Origin: Alteribacillus sp041949975
GTDB lineage: Bacteria > Bacillota > Bacilli > Bacillales > Marinococcaceae
DNA length: 64,000 bases
Direction: 5' to 3'
Assembly (NCBI RefSeq): GCF_041949975.1
Contig: NZ_JBHFQG010000012.1
Span: forward strand, 1-64,000
The notes under the pieces are model-generated. The model made no database searches. It was not told the origin of the DNA and was given only the letters and a program-made list of their open reading frames with translations. Position 1 is the first letter of the stretch. Each line of letters begins with the position of its first letter. A program made the translations under genes and the position numbers. Below, piece after piece: positions 25,270 through 35,957 of the stretch.

Positions 25270-26190
25270 GTGAAAAAGTGGATGGGTGCCATTGCAGTAA
25301 GTTCTTTGCTCGTCACTGGAGCCTGCGGCGGGGAAGAAGATAATAGAGAAGAAAATGAAAGCGGCAGCGATGCTGAGGAGTCATTAGAAATTGCTGTCAT
25401 TCCAGCTCAATCTTCTGGGGAAATGGAAGATGGCTTAACTAAACTGGAAGACACCTTAAATGAAAGCATGGACCAAGAAATAGAGGTAGAGCATTATCCA
25501 AATTATAATGCTGTTGTCGAAGCTTTAAACTACGGACATATTGATATGGCTTATCTCGGACCGCTAACTTATGTAGTTGCTCATGAGGAAAGCGGGGCCG
25601 AAGCTATATTAACGCAGGAAATCGACGGTGAACCTTATTATTATTCTTATATCCTCACTCATGTAGACCAGCCCTGGGACAATTTAGATGAAATGCTGGA
25701 AGATGCAGAAGAGGTTGATTTTGCATTTGGAAGCATTTCTTCCACGTCTGGTTCCTTAATTCCTGGACTGGAATTGAGGGACAGGGGTGTATTTGAATCC
25801 GAAGAAGAACATAAGTTTGCATCGGTTCGTTATACAGGCTCTCATGATGTTACGGCTAGTGCCCTTGAAAGCCAGGAAGTAGACGCAGGGGCAATTGACA
25901 GCGCTATTTACAACGAGCTTGTAGACGACGGCGTGATTGATGATAGTCAATTAAAGACAATCTGGGAATCAGAGCAGCTTTATCAGTATCCTTGGGCTGT
26001 TCGAAGTGATATGGATGAGGACACTAAGCAAGCATTGCAGGATGCGTTTACTAGTATAGAAGATGAAGAAATACTTGAAATATTCGGTGGTGCTTCGTCG
26101 TTTGTAGAAACAGATCACAGTAATTATGAAAGTATTTTAAAAGCAGCAGAAGATTTCGGTATGCTGAATATGGAAAGCATTGAGGATTAA
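25270..26190 (+). CDS. PhnD-type ABC transporter substrate-binding lipoprotein
   Basis: A 306-residue extracellular lipoprotein. The signal peptide ends in LLVTGAC near residue 19, then an acidic Glu/Ser/Asp-rich linker typical of haloalkaliphiles. The mature part has the PhnD/PtxB pattern: LEIAVIPAQSSGEMEDGL near 45, VEALNYGHIDMAYLGPLTYV near 86 and the SGSLIPGLELRDRG block near 160. Relatives bind phosphonate, phosphite or phosphate. The start GTG/ATG region has GGGGAGGAG. Permease and ATPase genes follow. Lying between selB and selD/selA, a selenium oxyanion or other substrate cannot be excluded. Confidence 0.88.
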   Translation: MKKWMGAIAVSSLLVTGACGGEEDNREENESGSDAEESLEIAVIPAQSSGEMEDGLTKLEDTLNESMDQEIEVEHYPNYNAVVEALNYGHIDMAYLGPLTYVVAHEESGAEAILTQEIDGEPYYYSYILTHVDQPWDNLDEMLEDAEEVDFAFGSISSTSGSLIPGLELRDRGVFESEEEHKFASVRYTGSHDVTASALESQEVDAGAIDSAIYNELVDDGVIDDSQLKTIWESEQLYQYPWAVRSDMDEDTKQALQDAFTSIEDEEILEIFGGASSFVETDHSNYESILKAAEDFGMLNMESIED

Positions 26191-26223
26191 AAGCCTGATC
26201 TGTGAAGTAAAGGAGTATAGGCA

Positions 26224-26985
26224 ATGAGCTGGTTTCGGAAAAGAGCCTGGGTATATGCAGGGCTGTTAGCTCTATTTACGTGGTGGAGCATGGGGAAAAC
26301 AGAATTTGAATGGGATAATTTTGAAGAATTCAGCAATGCTTATTTTTTTATAAATGACCGGTTTTTGCCGGCAAATTGGGATATATTGCCGAGTCTAATC
26401 GACCCCATACTTGTAACTCTCGCAGTGGCATTTCTAGGTACCTTTATTGCATTGCTCATTGCTTTGCCTCTTAGCTTTGCAGCTGCTAAAAATACGACGG
26501 CTAACCGATTTCTTTATTACTTTAACCGGTTTTTCCTTTCCATCCTCCGTTCGATTCCGGAAATCGTCTTTGGGCTGGTGTTTGTAGTCGTTTTAGGACT
26601 GGGGCCTTTTCCAGCAGTAATGGCTATTTTACTGCATAATGTTGGGGTTTTGGGCAAATTAATATCAGAGCTTATTGAAGCAGCGGATGCTGGACCTCAG
26701 GAAGCAATGGAGTCTGTAGGAGCAGGTCGGCGTATTGGCAATTTATTTTCGATTCTTCCACAAATTTGGCCCAATGTCCTGTCTCATTATTTTTACAGGT
26801 TTGAGGTAGCTATTCGCACCTCTCTGATTCTTGGTTTTATAGGCGGGGGCGGTATTGGACAAAAGTTGATTAATGACTTTAACAGCTTTAACTATACCGC
26901 TGTAACTGTAGAAGTCATCTTAATCATGATTTTAGTCATAGCAGTGGATTTATTTGGAGCTTTTGTACGTAAAAAGGTAATTTAA
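26224..26985 (+). CDS. PhnE-type ABC transporter permease
   Basis: A 253-residue inner-membrane permease with about six helices. The cytoplasmic EAA-type loop reads EAADAGPQEAMESVGAGRR near 158, followed by the family end FIGGGGIGQKLINDFNSFNY near 203. It starts 34 bp after the binding-protein gene, and the ATPase gene follows 25 bp later, so the three form one D-E-C operon. There is only one permease gene, so it would act as a homodimer. Confidence 0.9.
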   Translation: MSWFRKRAWVYAGLLALFTWWSMGKTEFEWDNFEEFSNAYFFINDRFLPANWDILPSLIDPILVTLAVAFLGTFIALLIALPLSFAAAKNTTANRFLYYFNRFFLSILRSIPEIVFGLVFVVVLGLGPFPAVMAILLHNVGVLGKLISELIEAADAGPQEAMESVGAGRRIGNLFSILPQIWPNVLSHYFYRFEVAIRTSLILGFIGGGGIGQKLINDFNSFNYTAVTVEVILIMILVIAVDLFGAFVRKKVI

Positions 26986-27010
26986 CCGTGGGAATAAAAG
27001 AGGTGAAAAA

Positions 27011-27760
27011 ATGATCGAATTAAAAAATGTTTCGGTTTTCTATCCCAAAGCAAAGGATCCTGCGCTAAAAAATATTAATCTTGCCTTCAAATCAGGGGAG
27101 TTTATTTGTGTGCTTGGGCCGAGCGGAGCAGGAAAATCTACTATGATTCGAACCATAAATGCGCTTCAACCAGTGACAGAAGGCCAAGTAATAATAGATG
27201 GCAAGGATCTTGCTGCCTTGCCAGAGCTGAAAAGACGGGAATGGAGAAGCCGGACGGGGATGATATTCCAACATTTTCACCTTATTCCCCGGCTTACCGT
27301 TGAACAGAATATCCTCACAGGTTTGTTTGGGAAGAAAAAAGCCTTTACGACGTTTGCAGGGGTGTTTTCCCAGGAAGAAAAGGTTAAAGCAAAAGAAATA
27401 TTATATCACGTAGGCTTAGAACAAATGGCAGATCGCAGGGTAGAATGGCTTAGCGGCGGACAAAAACAACGAGTAGGTGTGGCACGTGCGTTAATGCAGG
27501 AACCGGAAGTCTTTTTAGGAGATGAGCCAGTGGCAAGCCTTGACCCAGGTACCGCCCGCTCCATCTTTCAGCTATTAAGTGGCGTTCATGACCAGAATAA
27601 CCTTACTACGATTATTAACGTCCATGATGTCACTCTAGCCAAAGCGTTCGCTACTCGTGTGATCGGCTTATCACATGGAGAAGTCATTTTTGATGGCTCA
27701 CCTGAAGAATTAGACCCCATGAATTTAGAAACCATTTACGGAAAAGCTCTGCAAGCATAG
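27011..27760 (+). CDS. PhnC-type ABC transporter ATP-binding protein
   Basis: A 249-residue ABC ATPase. It has Walker A GPSGAGKST near 36, a Q-loop in TGMIFQHFHL near 83, the signature WLSGGQKQRVGVARALMQEP near 147 and Walker B VFLGDEPVASLDP near 168. It resembles PhnC of phosphonate/phosphite importers. ATG 27011 has AAGAGGTG upstream. It is the last gene of the operon, closed by a terminator at 27783. Confidence 0.92.
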   Translation: MIELKNVSVFYPKAKDPALKNINLAFKSGEFICVLGPSGAGKSTMIRTINALQPVTEGQVIIDGKDLAALPELKRREWRSRTGMIFQHFHLIPRLTVEQNILTGLFGKKKAFTTFAGVFSQEEKVKAKEILYHVGLEQMADRRVEWLSGGQKQRVGVARALMQEPEVFLGDEPVASLDPGTARSIFQLLSGVHDQNNLTTIINVHDVTLAKAFATRVIGLSHGEVIFDGSPEELDPMNLETIYGKALQA

Positions 27761-27782
27761 CCTAAAAACATACGCATGATGT

Positions 27783-27814
27783 AAACTCGGGATGCTAGTA
27801 TCTCGAGTTTTTTT
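27783..27814 (+). terminator. Terminator of the PhnDEC-like operon
   Basis: AAACTCGGGAT / ATCTCGAGTTT stem followed by TTTTTT. Confidence 0.88.
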
Positions 27815-27896
27815 ATGATTTATTTAAGTAAAGTTGATACAATAAACCATGGGAGAAAAGCTATAACGGTGGCAGTCATCCAAAAGGGGTATAGGT

Positions 27897-29669
<1,773 letters not shown>

Positions 29670-30496
29670 TGAACGCTATAGTCGAGATGAATTAAAACAT
29701 TTAATTAGTGAGCATTCTTCGATTTCTATTGTGGGTGAAGCAGACTCAGGAGAGAATGCTATTGTTAAAGCCTTACAGCTTGAACCCGACGTTGTGTTTC
29801 TTGATGTGGAAATGCCAAAAATGAATGGCATGGAAGTAGCTCAATCACTGGAAGAATTAAAAAAAGTACCGCTCATTGTATTTGCTACCGCTTACCCACA
29901 ATTTGCAGCGGAAGCTTTTCGTTATGAAGCCGTCGACTATTTATTAAAGCCTTATGATGAAGAACAGTTAAAACAGGCCATCAACAGATTGGAGAAAATT
30001 CTGCAGCCATCGCTTAAAGAGTCAACGACAGATAAATCGCTTGGAAAATTGGCAGTGGAGGACGATGGTGAAATTTTTTACCTGGATCCAAAGCAAATTA
30101 TTTACATCTATCGAGAGGAAAAAGTATCGAAGCTTATTACAAAAGAAGCAATGTATGAAGTCAAAACCCCATTAAAGGATTTAGAAGCACGGATGGCCTC
30201 TTATTCTTTTTTTCGCATTCATAAAAGCTATCTCGTCAATTTAGATTATGTAGTTCGCCTTACCCCCTGGTTTAACGGGGCATACCAGCTTGAGGTGAAA
30301 GGACAAAAAGATATGCTGCCGGTTAGTAGAAACTATGTAAAAGCGTTAAGAGCCCGTTTGGAGTTATAGCGCAGTTTTCATATCAGTCTTGAGCAGTTCT
30401 CAGTATTTAGCGAGATCTGCTTTTTAAAAATAAATTATTCCTCATTGTGAAAAGGGTTACATACATTGCGTTTCGGGGCGATTATACGACATGATA

Positions 30497-30517
30497 ACGT
30501 TATTTTTTTGCACGTTA
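30497..30517 (+). promoter_or_regulatory. ACGTTA direct repeats, candidate LytTR site
   Basis: Exact ACGTTA at 30497-30502 and 30512-30517, 15 bp apart, about 90 bp before the cstA-like start. LytTR sites are usually about 21 bp apart, so the spacing is atypical and the call is tentative. Confidence 0.35.
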
Positions 30518-30602
30518 CTTCCTATATCCCCTGCACGACGGTTTGTTAAGCTATACTTCTTTGTAACCGAATTCACAGCATAGCAAAGAGGAGGAGTAAA
30601 AC

Positions 30603-32054
30603 ATGTATACCTTTTTAACCGGCATTCTTTTATTAATTATAGGTTATTTCACATATGGTAAGTTCGTTGAAAAAGTGTTTGGCGTGAATGAAGGACGAGC
30701 CACTCCCGCTTACGCCAATCAAGATAACGTTGATTACCTGCCGATGAATACAAAAAAGAATTCATTAATTCAACTGCTTAACATTGCAGGGGTCGGGCCG
30801 ATTTTTGGACCTATTATGGGAGCGCTTTACGGACCAGTTGCTTTTTTATGGATCGTCTTTGGTTGTATTTTCGCTGGAGCCGTTCATGATTATTTAACGG
30901 GAATGATCTCGATTCGTAACCGTGGTGCTCATCTGCCGGAGCTTGCAGGTAAGTTTTTAGGAAATGTGATGAAGCATGTCGTTAATGCGTTTGCTGTTTT
31001 GCTTCTCATATTAGTTGGTACTGTTTTTGTATCCGCCCCGGCTGAACTTCTTCTTAGTTTATCAGACGGATGGACCACTATGGGTCTCATTTTAGCAGCA
31101 ATCTTTGTTTACTTTATTATCGCAACTCTTTTGCCAGTTGATAAAATTATCGGACGTATTTATCCCTTTTTAGGAGCCTTACTACTAATTAGTGCACTCG
31201 GTGTTGGAGGGATGCTCTTGTTTACAGGAGCTCCGATTCCAGAAGTTTCGCTTTCAAATCTTCATCCAGACAATGCACCGATTTTCCCGTTGTTGTTTTT
31301 AACGATTTCATGTGGGGCTTTATCTGGCTTTCATGCAACACAAACACCGATTATTTCTCGTACTACGCAAAATGAAAAACAAGGCCGAAAAATATTCTAT
31401 GGAATGATGATCGCAGAAGGGATTATCGCTATGATCTGGGCGGCAGCAGCTATGAGTTTATTAAATGGACCTGTTGGGTTAAACGAACTGCTTGCAAATG
31501 GAGGACCAGCAGCCATAGTTAGTGAAGCTTCTATCTTAATGCTTGGGGCTGTGGGAGGAACACTAGCTGTTCTTGGAGTCATTGTTTTGCCAATTACTTC
31601 TGGGGACACAGCTTTTCGCAGTGCAAGAATGATTATTGCAGATTATATTAAATTGCCCCAAAAGAAAATGCGCAGCCGTTTATGGATTGCTCTTCCTCTT
31701 TTTGCTATTTCATTTGTTTTAACCAATATTGATTTCGAACTACTATGGCGTTATTTTAGCTGGGCAAACCAGTCTACAGCTGTGATTGCTTTATGGGTTG
31801 GATCTATGTATCTCTTTATTGCTAAGAAAAATTATTGGATTGCCATGGTTCCAGGGATATTTATGACGATGGCTACGACAACCTATATTTTAAACGCACC
31901 GATTGGATTTGGGCTGCCTATGAACATTTCTTACATTGGTGCGGCAATTGCAACAACTATTGTAATCGTTCTCTTTTTCTCAGCAGCGAAAAAAGCCTGT
32001 GCAAACGAACTTCCGTTAGAAGAAGAAATAAACGACAAGAACAATATTGCATGA
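30603..32054 (+). CDS. cstA: CstA-family carbon starvation transporter
   Basis: A 483-residue polytopic membrane protein with about 13 helices. It has the CstA blocks YGKFVEKVFGV near 20, GVGPIFGPIMGALYGP near 59, GAVHDYLTGMISIRNRG near 91 and TISCGALSGFHATQTPIISR near 234. This is the short form of the family. Members import pyruvate or peptides, for example BtsT of E. coli, which is controlled by a LytS/LytTR pair. The adjacent lytST here supports pyruvate or a related substrate. ATG 30603 has AGAGGAGGAG upstream. Confidence 0.9.
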   Translation: MYTFLTGILLLIIGYFTYGKFVEKVFGVNEGRATPAYANQDNVDYLPMNTKKNSLIQLLNIAGVGPIFGPIMGALYGPVAFLWIVFGCIFAGAVHDYLTGMISIRNRGAHLPELAGKFLGNVMKHVVNAFAVLLLILVGTVFVSAPAELLLSLSDGWTTMGLILAAIFVYFIIATLLPVDKIIGRIYPFLGALLLISALGVGGMLLFTGAPIPEVSLSNLHPDNAPIFPLLFLTISCGALSGFHATQTPIISRTTQNEKQGRKIFYGMMIAEGIIAMIWAAAAMSLLNGPVGLNELLANGGPAAIVSEASILMLGAVGGTLAVLGVIVLPITSGDTAFRSARMIIADYIKLPQKKMRSRLWIALPLFAISFVLTNIDFELLWRYFSWANQSTAVIALWVGSMYLFIAKKNYWIAMVPGIFMTMATTTYILNAPIGFGLPMNISYIGAAIATTIVIVLFFSAAKKACANELPLEEEINDKNNIA

Positions 32055-32115
32055 AAAACGACGGGGATAGAAATTCTCATTTCAGACCATAGTTTTTACA
32101 ATTTGAAATATTATG

Positions 32116-32154
32116 GACACTCCTTAGCTCTAATGTGGCTGTGGAGTGTCTTTA
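32116..32154 (+). terminator. Terminator of cstA
   Basis: GACACTCC / GGAGTGTC with a 19 nt loop, then TTTATT. Confidence 0.75.
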
Positions 32155-32169
32155 TTCATCCATTCTTAT

Positions 32170-32357
32170 TTAATGTTTACCAAACAGAAACATTAAACCT
32201 TTGAAAATAAGAAAAAGAGAAAATACTAATATAGCAAGAATGCCGATAATATTTGTAACTGGGGCTAGCCCTTCAAGGAAAGTGCCTGCTAAAGGTACTC
32301 TGATTAAGGCAACCCCCCCAAAATACTGGCCAGCATTAAAAAAATCCAACTATTCAT
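32170..32357 (-). pseudogene. Small membrane protein gene, frameshifted at a G7 tract
   Basis: ATG at 32357 has GGAGGG 8 bp upstream and opens MNSWIFLMLASILGG. At a run of seven G (32313-32319 on the plus strand as C7) the frame runs into a stop. One extra G would join it to VALIRVPLAGTFLEGLAPVT and a membrane helix ending FKGLMFLFGKH. This gives a 62-residue protein with two hydrophobic segments. The good start site and coherent downstream frame argue for a real gene with an indel, either a sequencing error, a decaying gene or slippage control. Family not recognised. Confidence 0.6.
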
Positions 32358-32399
32358 GCAGATATCCCTCCTTTCTGAATCATAGTATGTGAAAGGTAA

Positions 32400-32805
32400 G
32401 GGAGAGTGTTTGTCAGTGGAAGGAACAGGTTTTAAGTACTAGTAATTTTTTTACTAAAAAATCAAAGTGTATGCTTTCGTATTGTGCCTCAAATTAAGGT
32501 GAAAAATGGTGAAAAGATAAATTCTAATTATAATGGAAAACGAATATGTATTGCATTTTAAAAGGGGGAATCTGTTAAAGTTAAATAAGATAAATGTGAT
32601 CACTCGATGTATATGTAAATAATGAGTGTGAGGGTGAAAAAGATGGAAAATCAAATGAAAGCGGAACGAAAAACTTACACAACTATTCAAAATACCAACC
32701 GTCATCCATCAGCTTATTGTTCCAATGTATTTGGATTACATATTAAGACAGACTGACCAAACTACAAAACATGAATTATGGCAGAGGAACTCTTTTTTGA
32801 AGTTA
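32400..32805. other. Intergenic region with a doubtful 37-codon ORF
   Basis: About 400 bp between the frameshifted ORF and the selD 3' hairpin. ATG 32643, preceded by GAGGGTG, opens a 37-codon polar frame ending at a UGA (32754). The codons after that UGA soon reach another stop and no hairpin follows, so it is not treated as a selenoprotein. No other feature was seen. Confidence 0.35.
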
Positions 32806-32836
32806 GCTGTCCCAGAGTTAAAACTAATGGGACAGC
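32806..32836. terminator. Hairpin downstream of selD
   Basis: GCTGTCCCA / TGGGACAGC, 9 bp perfect stem, 10 bp after the selD stop. The minus-strand side lacks a strong T-run, so it may act weakly as a terminator or protect the 3' end. Confidence 0.55.
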
Positions 32837-32845
32837 ATCATTTTG

Positions 32846-33898
32846 TTACTTTAGATAAATAGCGTGTGTATTTCGTTCTGTTACCTGACCAATAATTTGT
32901 GTATCAGTTTCTCCTTTATTATGCATATCTTGTACATAATTCTCAGCTTCGTCCACTGACATAGCGATAAGAAGTCCGCCGGATGTAATGGCATCACAAA
33001 GAATAGATTGCATTAATTCAGAGACATTGCTTTCTCGTGCAATGTGCGACTCAAGGTATTTAGCGTTTGACTTGGAACCTCCTGGAAGTATTCCTTGCTC
33101 AGCTAAAGAAGCTGCGCCTTCAAGAAGCGGGATCGTTTCCGTATCAAATGAAAATGTGACATGACTGGCTTCTGCCATTTCACATGAGTGACCGAGAAGC
33201 CCGAAACCTGTGACGTCTGTAACAGCATGAGGAGTATAGGCTGACAATGTTTCTGCTGCCGTTTTATTCAGCTCCGCCATTACCTTTGTCACAGCTTCTT
33301 CTTGTTTCATAGTAGCTGCTTGTCGCTTGATAGCTGTTGTTAATATTCCTACCCCGAGTGGTTTTGTTAGGACTAAAACATCCCCAGGCTTTGCCCCTTT
33401 GTTTGCCCACACTTTTTCTGGGTGGACAATGCCGGTGGCAGCCAGGCCAAATTTTGGTTCCTGGTCATCAATCGAATGTCCGCCCACGATTGTTGCTCCT
33501 GCTTCTTTTACCTTATCAGAAGAGCCTTTCATCATACCGGCTAAAATTTCATCTGGTAGCTCTTTTATAGGGAAACCAACAATATTTAATACCGTTGTGG
33601 GTGTACCTCCCATAGCGTAAATATCACTTAGAGCGTTTGCTGCAGCAATTTGTCCAAACATGTAAGGATCATCTACGATTGGGGTGAAATAATCAACCGA
33701 TTGTACGAGTGCGATTTCATCTGTTAGCTTATATACACCGCCGTCATCAGACGTATCCATACCAATTATTAAGTTTGGGTCTTTTTCTCTTTCTGGTAAA
33801 TGACGCAACACTTGCGCCAGGTCCTCAGGACCTATTTTACATCCTCAACCAGCTTTTGAAGAAAGACTTGTTAGTCTAATTTTTTCTTCTTTACTCAT
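32846..33898 (-). CDS. selD: Selenide, water dikinase SelD, Sec-containing
   Basis: Makes selenophosphate, the selenium donor for Sec synthesis, from selenide and ATP. Read through an in-frame UGA, the gene encodes 350 residues from ATG 33898 (GGAGGTGAG upstream). It begins MSKEEKIRLTSLSSKAG-U-GCKIGPED. Sec18 (UGA at 33847-33845) replaces the catalytic Cys of Cys-type SelD, and the conserved Lys follows in GCK. The AIR-synthase-like fold continues with GMDTSDDGGVYKL, IYAMGGTPTTVLNIVGFP and VTDVTGFGLLGHS. Starting at a later Met would remove the active site. An 11 nt gap separates the UGA from a perfect hairpin. selA and the SelW-like gene are divergent. Confidence 0.96.
33819..33833 (-). promoter_or_regulatory. 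Candidate SECIS hairpin of selD
   Basis: In the mRNA sense, AGGTCC-TGA-GGACCT, a perfect 6 bp stem with a 3 nt loop, begins 12 nt after the UGA. This is the position and size of bacterial SECIS apical stems recognised by SelB. Confidence 0.8.
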
Positions 33899-34003
33899 AA
33901 CCTCACCTCCACACATCCTTCATCTCTTCTAGTATAATGCGTTTATTTGCGTGAACACAAACAATAACCTAAAATAAATGACAGAAGCTTACAGGAAGAA
34001 AGG

Positions 34004-34240
34004 ATGGTAATAGTGAAAATAAGTATTGAATTCTGCATGCAGTGAAACTATGGACCAAAAGCCGTGAGTCTCACGGACAAACTATACGATAAATATCGGG
34101 GAGAAATTGAATCTATTCAGCTTATTACAGGTTTCGGCGGTGTATTTGAAGTTTCCTTAAATGGAAATAAGATCTACTCTAAAAAAGAAACCGGCGAATT
34201 TCCAGATGAAGAAGAACTTGTAGAAAAGCTCGGAAAATAA
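34004..34240 (+). CDS. SelW/Rdx-family selenoprotein (CxxU)
   Basis: Read through one UGA (34043-34045), this frame gives a 78-residue thioredoxin-like Rdx protein beginning MVIVKISIEFCMQ-U-NYGPKAVSL. The C-M-Q-U motif replaces the CxxC/CxxU redox pair typical of SelW, SelT and SelH relatives. It continues with IQLITGFGGVFEVSLNG and IYSKKETGEFPDEEELVEKL, the usual SelW ending. ATG 34004 has AGGAAG 5 bp upstream; GTG 34013 is an alternative. Without readthrough only about 13 codons remain. It lies between selD (divergent) and selA and has its own terminator. Likely a small thiol/selenol redox protein. Confidence 0.93.
34062..34076 (+). promoter_or_regulatory. Candidate SECIS hairpin of the SelW-like gene
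   Basis: CCGTGA-GTC-TCACGG, 6 bp perfect stem with a 3 nt loop, begins 17 nt after the UGA, within the coding sequence. Confidence 0.8.
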
Positions 34241-34251
34241 TAGAAAAAAGC

Positions 34252-34291
34252 AGCCAGAAAAAACAGCTTCTTTTTTCTGGCTATTTTTTTT
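34252..34291 (+). terminator. Terminator of the SelW-like gene
   Basis: AGCCAGAAAAAA / TTTTTTCTGGCT stem followed by ATTTTTTTT. It lies upstream of selA, so the SelW-like gene and selA may be separately expressed. Confidence 0.9.
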
Positions 34292-34331
34292 CTATTAAAC
34301 CGCGTTCTCCCTATGGAAAAGGAGATAAATA

Positions 34332-35738
34332 ATGAACAATAAGCTAAGAAGAATACCGCCTGTTCATGAATTACAAAAAGATCCTGTTTTTCAGCAAGCA
34401 GCAGAGTACATTGGAGAAGAAAAGGTTGTAATGAGCTGGCTCAGAGAAGAAGTCGATCAGCTTAGGCAAGCAATTCTAGAAGAAAATGGGCCTAACGCGG
34501 AATCAACGGAAGAAATGAAGGCTTATCTCTTAAAGCGTATCTTTCATAGAAGTGAACATTTTCAAAAAGATCGTCTCCGCCGTGTCATAAATGCTACTGG
34601 CACTATTCTTCATACAAATCTTGGCCGCGCGAGTATGAGTGAGGCTTCCGTTAAAAAAGCGGCTATGGCTGCGAGTTCTTATACCAATTTGGAATATGAT
34701 ATATCCTCTGGTAAAAGAGGGTCCCGGCATTCCATCCTGGAAGATTTAATAATAGAAAGCACAGGAGCAGAAGCAGCTATGGTTGTAAACAATAATGCTG
34801 CGGCTGTGTATTTAGTATTAAAAGGATTAGCTGAAGGAAAAGAAGTGATAGTCTCTAGAGGACAGCTAGTGGAAATTGGAGGTTCTTTTAGAGTCTCTTC
34901 TATTATGGAAGAAAGTGGAGCATCACTAGTAGAAGTAGGAACAACTAATAAAACCCATCCGAAAGACTATAGACATGCTGTCAATGAAAAAACAGCAATG
35001 CTAATGAAAGTACACACAAGCAATTTTAAAACAATTGGATTTACAGCTGAAGTTTCTTTAAAGGAATTAGTACATATAGCACAGGAAAAAGAAGAATTAA
35101 TTGTGTATGAAGACCTTGGGAGTGGAGCGCTTTATGATTTCCGGCAGCATGGAATAGGAGAGGAACCAACTGTAGCAGAGGCTTTAAGTCAGGGGGCGGA
35201 CCTTGTGACTTTTTCAGGAGACAAATTACTTGGAGGACCTCAAGCAGGAATTATTGCCGGTAAAAAGAAATGGATTGACCGATTAAAAAAACACCAGCTT
35301 GCCAGAGTGCTTCGTGTAGATAAAATGACACTTGCAGCATTAGAAGAAACACTGAAAGCATATTTGCAAGGAGAAGAAGGCATACATGCTATTCCAACGG
35401 CACGGCGTGTTCTTGAAACAAAACAATCCATACAAAAAAGAGCAGAGTCGTTTCTTCACCTATTAAAGCTTTCTGAATGGACAGTCACAATAGAAGAAGA
35501 TATATCGAAGGTGGGCGGAGGCACGATGCCGGAAGTGACTTTACCTACCGCTGTTGTACATCTGCATACAGGGGAGACACCTGCTCAAGTAGTGATAGAA
35601 AAGCTTCGTAGAGAGTCAACTCCTGCTGTGGTCGCCCGGATAAAAGAAGAAAAAGTAGTATTTGACTTTCGAACGATTACGGAAGTGGAAGCTAAGATGA
35701 TTGCAAACGCTCTTGAGCGCTTAGAAAGAAGCAGGTAA
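34332..35738 (+). CDS. selA: L-seryl-tRNA(Sec) selenium transferase SelA
   Basis: A PLP enzyme that converts Ser-tRNA-Sec to Sec-tRNA-Sec with selenophosphate. The 468-residue length is normal. The N-terminal tRNA-binding part has RRIPPVHELQKDP near 5. The catalytic part has VINATGTILHTNLGRA near 84, VNNNAAAVYLVLKGLAEGKEV near 152 (quoted: NNNAAAVYLVLKGLAE), YEDLGSGAL near 258 and the PLP-binding Lys in FSGDKLLGGPQAGII near 293. ATG 34332 has AAAAGGAG upstream. Together with selB, selC and selD it completes the bacterial Sec pathway. Confidence 0.97.
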   Translation: MNNKLRRIPPVHELQKDPVFQQAAEYIGEEKVVMSWLREEVDQLRQAILEENGPNAESTEEMKAYLLKRIFHRSEHFQKDRLRRVINATGTILHTNLGRASMSEASVKKAAMAASSYTNLEYDISSGKRGSRHSILEDLIIESTGAEAAMVVNNNAAAVYLVLKGLAEGKEVIVSRGQLVEIGGSFRVSSIMEESGASLVEVGTTNKTHPKDYRHAVNEKTAMLMKVHTSNFKTIGFTAEVSLKELVHIAQEKEELIVYEDLGSGALYDFRQHGIGEEPTVAEALSQGADLVTFSGDKLLGGPQAGIIAGKKKWIDRLKKHQLARVLRVDKMTLAALEETLKAYLQGEEGIHAIPTARRVLETKQSIQKRAESFLHLLKLSEWTVTIEEDISKVGGGTMPEVTLPTAVVHLHTGETPAQVVIEKLRRESTPAVVARIKEEKVVFDFRTITEVEAKMIANALERLERSR

Positions 35739-35957
35739 CTGCTTCTCAAGAACAGCAGCTCTCGGAAACACAAACGGGACGCCAGTTAAGAACTCCCGCC
35801 GCTTCTACAAGTTTCACTTTATATTTGCATTAAGTTTTGCTATTCTTAGATAGTGGGTGGAAATCATCGTACTTTTCCGGCAATTTATAAGTGAAAAGCA
35901 TGGGTTTCGACTTTTTGTTCATTCTGTTATATCATAGTTTATGAGGAGGGACTACAT
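35739..35957. other. Region between selA and citB
   Basis: About 220 bp without a gene. The part near 35890-35935 (TTCGACTTTT...TTATATC) could be the citB promoter, but the -35 is weak and I assign no operator. Confidence 0.4.

Noticed and set aside
32643..32756. 37-codon ORF ending in UGA as a Sec gene
   Set aside because: The codons after the UGA reach another stop almost at once, no hairpin follows, and no Cys-homologue pattern is visible.
32846..33811. selD starting at the Met at 33811
   Set aside because: This start lacks a ribosome site and removes the active-site segment. The UGA-spanning frame from 33898 has GGAGGTGAG and the full SelD N-terminus.
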